Position numbers and translations under genes: made by a program. The notes beneath the pieces were generated by a model, which saw only the letters and a list, made by a program, of their open reading frames with translations, searched no databases and had not been told where the DNA came from. Shown in pieces: positions 59,577 through 64,000 of a DNA stretch of 64,000 nt. This DNA comes from Spinactinospora alkalitolerans (GTDB lineage Bacteria > Actinomycetota > Actinomycetes > Streptosporangiales > Streptosporangiaceae). Within the stretch, counting starts at the first letter, position 1. Each line of letters starts with the position of its first letter. The stretch spans positions 2,790,001-2,854,000 of the forward strand of contig NZ_JACCCC010000001.1 in NCBI RefSeq assembly GCF_013408795.1, in the 5' to 3' direction.

Positions 59577-60977
59577 GTGTCCGTAGAGATCATCTCCATC
59601 CTCGTCCTCGTCGTCGTCTTCCTCATCGCCACGCTCACCTCCGCCCACATGGGAGCCCTCGCCCTCGTCGCGGCCTTCGTCGTGGGCACAGCCGTGGTGG
59701 GTGAGACCCCGGACGAGATCTTCGGCGGCTTCCCCGGAGACCTCTTCGTCATCCTGGCCGGGGTCACCTACCTGTTCGCCCTGGCCAAGAACAACGGAAC
59801 GGTCGACTGGCTGGTCCACGTCTCGGTCAGCGCCGTGCGCGGCCGCATCGCACTGATCCCCTGGGTGATGTTCCTGGTCACCGCGCTCATCACGGCTGTG
59901 GGCGCCGTCGTGCCCGCGGCCGTCGCCATCATCGCCCCCGTGGGCATGGGCTTCGCGGTGCGCTACCGCATCAACCCCGTCCTCATGGGGCTCATGATCA
60001 TCAACGGGGCCAGCGCCGGCGGCTTCTCCCCGATGAGCATCTTCGGCGGCATCACCAACGGGGTCGTCGCCCGCAACGGGCTCGAAGGCTCACCCGGACT
60101 GCTCTTCGCCGGCTCCTTCGTCTTCAACGTGCTGCTGAGCCTCGTCGTCTTCTTCCTCTTCGGCGGGCGCTCCCTGATCGGGCGGCGCGGCAACGGCGGC
60201 GCCGCCTCCGACGACCCGCCCGCGGCGGCGGGGCGGCCGAAGACCCCCGCCTCCTCGCGGGCCGACCGGCTGGACGCCCAAAGCGGCGGGGCCTTCGTCG
60301 CCCGCCCGGAACCGGGGACCGCGGTCGCGACCGCGCCCGATCCGGCGGAACCGGTCGAAACGGGCGGATCGGCGATCACCCTGACACCGGAGCGCGGACT
60401 GACCGTGCTGGGCATCATCGTCCTGGCGGTCGGAGCGCTGGCGTTCGGCCTCGACGTGGGCCTCATGGCCATCACCGTCGCCGTGGCCCTGACCCTGCTC
60501 TCACCGAAGAGCTCCAAGGGCGCGGTCAACCAGATCGCCTGGCCGACCGTGCTGCTCATCTGCGGGATCGTGACCTACGTCAGCCTCATGGAACGCATGG
60601 GCACCGTGGACTACCTCGGCGACCGCGTCGCCGCGATCGGCGTCCCGCTCCTGGCCGCCGTGCTGATCTGCCTGATCGGGGGCGCCGTGTCGGCGTTCGC
60701 CTCCACCACGGGCATCCTCGGGGCGCTCATCCCCCTGGCCGTGCCGTTCCTGCTGGGCGGCGAGGTCGGCGCCATCGGGATGATCACCGCCCTGGCGATC
60801 TCCTCGTCGGTGGTCGACTCCTCGCCGTTCTCCACCAGCGGGGCGCTCGTCGTGGCCAACGCACCGGAGGAAGACCGCAATCGGGCGTTCCGCCACCTGA
60901 TGGGGTGGGGCATGAGCATGATCGTCGTCGCGCCCCTGGTCACCTGGAGCGTGCTCGTCGTCCCCGGTTGGCTCTGA
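59577..60977 (+). CDS. SLC13/MatC-type dicarboxylate carrier
   Basis: A 466-residue transporter with about twelve helices. The first half matches the MatC N-terminus (VFLIATLTSAHMGALALVAA; GGFPGDLFVILAGVTYLFAL; MIINGASAGGFSPMSIFGGI). A hydrophilic linker (about 205-275) joins a second half ending in ALAISSSVVDSSPFSTSGAL. It probably imports a small dicarboxylate or hydroxy acid (malonate, malate, glycolate). GTG 59577 begins MSVEIIS. It is divergent from the glyoxylate operon. Confidence 0.88.
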   Translation: MSVEIISILVLVVVFLIATLTSAHMGALALVAAFVVGTAVVGETPDEIFGGFPGDLFVILAGVTYLFALAKNNGTVDWLVHVSVSAVRGRIALIPWVMFLVTALITAVGAVVPAAVAIIAPVGMGFAVRYRINPVLMGLMIINGASAGGFSPMSIFGGITNGVVARNGLEGSPGLLFAGSFVFNVLLSLVVFFLFGGRSLIGRRGNGGAASDDPPAAAGRPKTPASSRADRLDAQSGGAFVARPEPGTAVATAPDPAEPVETGGSAITLTPERGLTVLGIIVLAVGALAFGLDVGLMAITVAVALTLLSPKSSKGAVNQIAWPTVLLICGIVTYVSLMERMGTVDYLGDRVAAIGVPLLAAVLICLIGGAVSAFASTTGILGALIPLAVPFLLGGEVGAIGMITALAISSSVVDSSPFSTSGALVVANAPEEDRNRAFRHLMGWGMSMIVVAPLVTWSVLVVPGWL

Positions 60978-61167
60978 CCGCTTCCCCGCCCTGCTCCGGC
61001 CTCTGCGCGGAGCGGGGCGGATCCCGCTTCGCCCCCGGCGCCGCCAGGAGGAATCCGGCCAGGGGGACGGTCGCGAAGGCGCCGATCGCGATCACGGTGT
61101 TCGCGCGAAAGCGCTCGGCGTCCTCCGGGGCGAGGACTGTACTCGGTGTCTCTCGCAGGATTCTCAT
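60940..61167 (-). CDS. Possible small single-pass membrane protein
   Basis: A 75-residue frame on the minus strand starts with ATG 61167, preceded by GGAGCCGTGA. It has one membrane helix (ANTVIAIGAFATVPLAGFLL) and a basic Arg-rich tail. It overlaps the 3' end of the carrier gene by 38 bp. It could be real or chance; low confidence. Confidence 0.35.
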   Translation of the reverse strand: MRILRETPSTVLAPEDAERFRANTVIAIGAFATVPLAGFLLAAPGAKRDPPRSAQRPEQGGEAVRANRGRRARSR

Positions 61168-61574
61168 TCACGGCTCCATCCCCGTACTCGACGGCCTTGG
61201 ACCCGCAGGCCCCGTTGGACGATCTTGAGCCGTTGCGCGCGATGATCGGGGACGCCCGTGTGCGGCGATCGGCGAGAACACCCACCGGGTCCGGGAGTTC
61301 TATCTCCTGCGGCCGGATCGGCCAAGTGCGGATCGCCCCTGAGGAGGTCGAGCAGGGAACCGGAGCGCGCCATGGCCGGAGAGCCTAACAGCGGCCCCCG
61401 ACGCGCCCGGTCCCGCGGGCGAGCGGGGTGACGGCGCGCACGAGAGGACTTTCACAGTGGGAGAGCACCTCATCGGGAAGGAAACACCGACATCGTGGTG
61501 TTGGCGTCCACTGTCCCCGCCGCGCGGACCCCGCTCGCGCGTGTCCTTGCCGTTGATCCGTCCGAGGAGCCCTC
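61168..61574. other. Intergenic region before MFS gene, with dyad
   Basis: No supported gene in about 400 bp. AACACC (61483-61488) and GGTGTT (61497-61502) form an inverted repeat 8 bp apart, 73 bp before the MFS start, a possible operator. Confidence 0.45.
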
Positions 61575-62816
61575 GTGCCCATTGCCCTGCTCGCCCTGGC
61601 CATCGGTGGATTCGGCATCGGGACGACCGAATTCATGGCGATGGGGATCCTGCCCGACGTCTCCGAGGCGTTCGGCATCTCGATCCCCACAACGGGCTAC
61701 ATGATCTCCGGATACGCGCTCGGCGTGGTCATCGGCGCCCCGATCCTGGTCTCCCTCGGCGCGCGCGTGGACCGCAAGCACCTGCTCATCGGGCTGATGG
61801 CGATGTTCACCCTGGGCAACCTCGCTTCAGCGCTCGCGCCGAACTTCGGCTTCCTGCTGGTCTCCCGCTTCCTGACGGCGCTGCCGCACGGCACATTCTT
61901 CGGCGTCGGCTCGGTCGTGGCTGCGTCGCTGGTTCCGGTGACCAAGCGGGCGCAGGCGGTCTCGATGATGATCGCCGGCCTGACCGTCGCCAACGTCGTC
62001 GGGGTGCCGCTGTCGACGCTGGCCTCCCAGCAGCTCGGCTGGCGCAGCACGTTCTGGATCGTCACGGCGGTCGGCGTGCTGACGCTGATCGCGCTCGCCC
62101 TGTGGGTGCCGCGGCAGAAGCCGCGGGCGGGGACCTCGGTCCGCTCCGAACTGGGGGCGCTGACCCGCGTCCAGGTGTGGCTGGCGCTGCTGGTGGGCGC
62201 GGTCGGCTTCGGCGGGATGTTCGCCTCCTACAGTTACATCTCACCGATGATGACCGACATCGCCGGGTTCACCCCCACCGCGGTGACGCTGGTGCTCGCG
62301 GTCTACGGCATCGGCATGACCGTGGGCAACCTCGTGGGTGGGCGCGCCGCCGACCGCGCGCTGATGCCCACGATGTACGCGGGCATGGCCGGTATCGCGG
62401 TGGTCCTGGTGCTGCTGCACTTCCTGGCCCCGTTCAAGGTCGCGGCCGTGGCGATGGTCTTCCTGCTCGGGTTCGTCGGCAGCGCGCTGATTCCGTCGCT
62501 GCAGATGCGGCTCATGGACGCGGCCAGGGACGCGCCGTCCCTGGCGGCGGCGCTGAACCACTCGGCGCTCAACATCGCCAACGCAGCGGGCGCCTGGTTG
62601 GGCGGTCTGGTGATCGCCGCTGGCTACGGGTACACGGCGCCGAACCTGCTGGGCGCGGGCCTGGCCGTCATCGGACTCGGGCTCGCGCTCGCCTCGGGCC
62701 TGCTGGAGCGCAGGGGCGCCTCCGGGCCCGCCGCCGCGTCCGCGGGTGCGGAGGCGAGGGTCGGCGACGCCCCGGACTCCCGCGTCCGGGCCGACTCGGG
62801 ATCCGCCGCCGAGTAG
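61575..62816 (+). CDS. MFS transporter (AraJ/drug-exporter type)
   Basis: A 413-residue, twelve-helix major facilitator. GFGIGTTEFMAMGILPDVSE and LGARVDRKHLLIGLMAMFTL are typical of the AraJ/CmlA-like arabinose and drug efflux group. GTG 61575 starts MPIALLALAIGG. The C-terminal 35 residues are hydrophilic. Substrate unknown. Confidence 0.88.
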   Translation: MPIALLALAIGGFGIGTTEFMAMGILPDVSEAFGISIPTTGYMISGYALGVVIGAPILVSLGARVDRKHLLIGLMAMFTLGNLASALAPNFGFLLVSRFLTALPHGTFFGVGSVVAASLVPVTKRAQAVSMMIAGLTVANVVGVPLSTLASQQLGWRSTFWIVTAVGVLTLIALALWVPRQKPRAGTSVRSELGALTRVQVWLALLVGAVGFGGMFASYSYISPMMTDIAGFTPTAVTLVLAVYGIGMTVGNLVGGRAADRALMPTMYAGMAGIAVVLVLLHFLAPFKVAAVAMVFLLGFVGSALIPSLQMRLMDAARDAPSLAAALNHSALNIANAAGAWLGGLVIAAGYGYTAPNLLGAGLAVIGLGLALASGLLERRGASGPAAASAGAEARVGDAPDSRVRADSGSAAE

Positions 62817-62890
62817 CGCGGCGCCTGGCCCGCGGGGGCCGGGGCGGACGTGTCGCCCCGGCCCCCCGCGCGTCCTTGCGCGGGTCGGGC

Positions 62891-63141
62891 TCACTCCGCG
62901 GGGGCGAAGACCCGCAGCGCCGCCTCGACCAGGCTGTCGGCGTAGTCGGGGGTGAGGGGCCCGAGCGCAGCAGCCAGCGCCGGTAGAGGGGGGCGTAGAG
63001 CAGGTCGAGGAGGAGGTCGAGGTCGGCGTCGGCGGCGATCTGCCCGGCGCGCTGGGCGCTGCGCAGCCGCTCCTTCTTGGCCTCCTCCACCGGGCCGGCC
63101 ACCTTCTCCAGGTAGGCGGTCGCCAGCGCGGGGTCGTTAAC
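62891..63141 (-). pseudogene. TetR-family regulator, C-terminal fragment with frameshift
   Basis: The minus strand encodes a TetR C-terminal domain from the point NDPALATAYLEKVAGPVEEA through RLRSAQRAGQIAADADLDLL and LYAPLYRRWLLRSG. Beyond a C-run (plus strand GGGG 62956-62959) one extra base is needed to read LTPDYADSLVEAALRVFAP, ending at the stop 62891. The DNA-binding N-terminus is missing: homology starts abruptly at about 63138, exactly where an SDR fragment begins on the other strand. Confidence 0.78.
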
Positions 63142-63639
63142 CTCCTCGGTGCGCTGTGGGGGGTCCAGGCCGTCGTCCCGCACCTGCGCGAGCAGGGCTC
63201 GGGACACATCCTGCAGGTGACGTCGATGGCCACGGGCTCGAGCGGGGGCGTCGCCTCCGTGGGCCTCTACGGCGCGGGCAAGGCCGCGCTCGACGCGATG
63301 AGCGAGTCCCTGGCCATGGAGGTCGACCCCTTCGGTATCGCGGTCACGGTCGTCCAGCCCGGCGGCTACGAGACCGGCCTGTTCACACAGGGCACCACCG
63401 TCACCGACGAGAACGCGGCCTACGCCCCGCTGCGCGCCCGGCTGGCCGAGATGTGGAGCGCCTCCTACGACGCCGACCCGCACAGGGCCGCCCCGGTGGT
63501 GATGGAGGTGGTCGACATGGCCGGGCCGCCCCGGCGGGTGATCCTCGGCGGCGTCGCCTACGACCAGGTGCGCGAGCTGGACCGGGCGCGCGCCGAGGAG
63601 CAGGCGAAGTGGGAGCACCTGAGCCGCGCCGCCGACTGA
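63133..63639 (+). pseudogene. Short-chain dehydrogenase/reductase, C-terminal fragment
   Basis: From about 63133 the plus strand reads VVNLLGALWGVQAVVPHLRE and QGSGHILQVTSMATGSSGG, then the catalytic YGAGKAALDAMSESLAM (Tyr-x3-Lys) and FGIAVTVVQPGGYETG, ending at 63639. This is a typical SDR from mid-domain on. The N-terminal NAD-binding TGxxxGxG part is missing. Its first codons touch the truncated TetR gene at GTTAAC (63136-63141). Confidence 0.8.
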
Positions 63640-63662
63640 ACCCGCCCCGCCGCCCCGGACCC

Positions 63663-63755
63663 CGCGTTTTCGCGCTGCACCTCACCGTCGAGGACGGGCT
63701 CATCATCCGGCACCACGTCTACGAGGACGGCCTCGCGGTCGTCCGGGCGTGCGCC
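63663..63755 (+). pseudogene. SnoaL/NTF2-like tail fragment
   Basis: A short frame reads RVFALHLTVEDGLIIRHHVY followed by EDGLAVVRAC, matching the last strand and helix of SnoaL-like (NTF2-fold) proteins. Nothing before it in 63640-63662 belongs to such a domain. Downstream to 64000 I see only GC-rich DNA without a recognisable gene. Confidence 0.5.
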
Positions 63756-64000
63756 CTTGGTGTGCCGGGTCGTCGGTTCGATGCGTGTTCCGCGGAGGTG
63801 GGGCGCTCATCGGGCTCTGACCGCCGCATTCGCGGGGCGGGGCGGGGTGGGACTTTCAAGGCTCGGATCCGCTGTGCCGCCGGCGGCTTGCGCGCACCGC
63901 GACAGCCGACCCCCTGTACGGACCCGGTCGCCGGACACCGGCCATGCCGCCAGGACCACAGCGGCGAATCCCCGGCCCGCCCGCCACCGCCCCGCCGAAC

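Noticed and set aside
61164-61373. Minus-strand Arg-rich frame in the carrier-MFS gap
   Set aside because: No ribosome site, no family features; the region is treated as intergenic.

Overview
The window is chromosomal DNA of a very GC-rich actinobacterium, most like the Nocardiopsaceae (Nocardiopsis, Streptomonospora, Thermobifida). The grounds are codon use, many GTG starts, short 4-bp gene overlaps, frequent leaderless transcripts (a TANNNT -10 box 6-9 nt before the start codon) and actinobacterial hallmarks such as a HemD-winged-helix protein next to nirBD. The genus is an inference. No rRNA, tRNA or CRISPR array was found.

Layout. 1-6.6 kb: a NUDIX/HAD pair, a MoxR-DUF58-VWA operon, a membrane protein with a degenerate kinase-like N-terminus, and a lone FecCD-type permease. 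6.7-12.7 kb: pterin dehydratase, then an accessory sulfur/metalloid block (integrase remnant, TusA, methyltransferase, ArsR-rhodanese fusion, MFS, MerR, frameshifted ACR3-like permease). 12.8-18.5 kb: acyl-CoA synthetase, GNAT-fold acyltransferase, MFS, arginase-fold enzyme. 18.5-19.9 kb: gene-poor, with several palindromes. 19.9-27.4 kb: DUF418 membrane protein, tyrosine recombinase, Zn-dependent dehydrogenase, ArsR-SRPBCC pair, exonuclease III, hydrolases. 27.5-32.4 kb: two-component system, amino acid permease, EamA exporter. 32.5-40.9 kb: small enzymes, a zinc-peptidase-like gene coupled to a small partner, HD and coiled-coil proteins, ankyrin protein, a second tyrosine recombinase. 41-49 kb: TM0106-type nuclease-helicase, methyltransferase, RlpA-like secreted protein, RNase Z, ADP-ribosylglycohydrolase-phosphatase fusion. 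49-50 kb: a toxin-antitoxin-like pair beside a truncated response regulator.

50.2-54.9 kb is the assimilatory nitrite reductase operon nirB-nirD-hemD-sirohydrochlorin chelatase, with a GlnR-like site upstream. NirBD reduces nitrite to ammonium; HemD and the chelatase supply siroheme. 55.1-61 kb is a divergent glycolate/glyoxylate module: serine-glyoxylate aminotransferase and a fused FAD/Fe-S glycolate or lactate dehydrogenase on one side, a MatC-type carrier on the other, with strong palindromes between. The right end (61.6-64 kb) has an MFS exporter followed by gene remnants: a TetR C-terminus and an SDR C-terminus joined head to head, then a SnoaL-like tail.

Three conserved genes (ACR3-like, hemD, TetR fragment) carry single-base frameshifts in C/G runs, so base-calling errors must be excluded before calling them pseudogenes.
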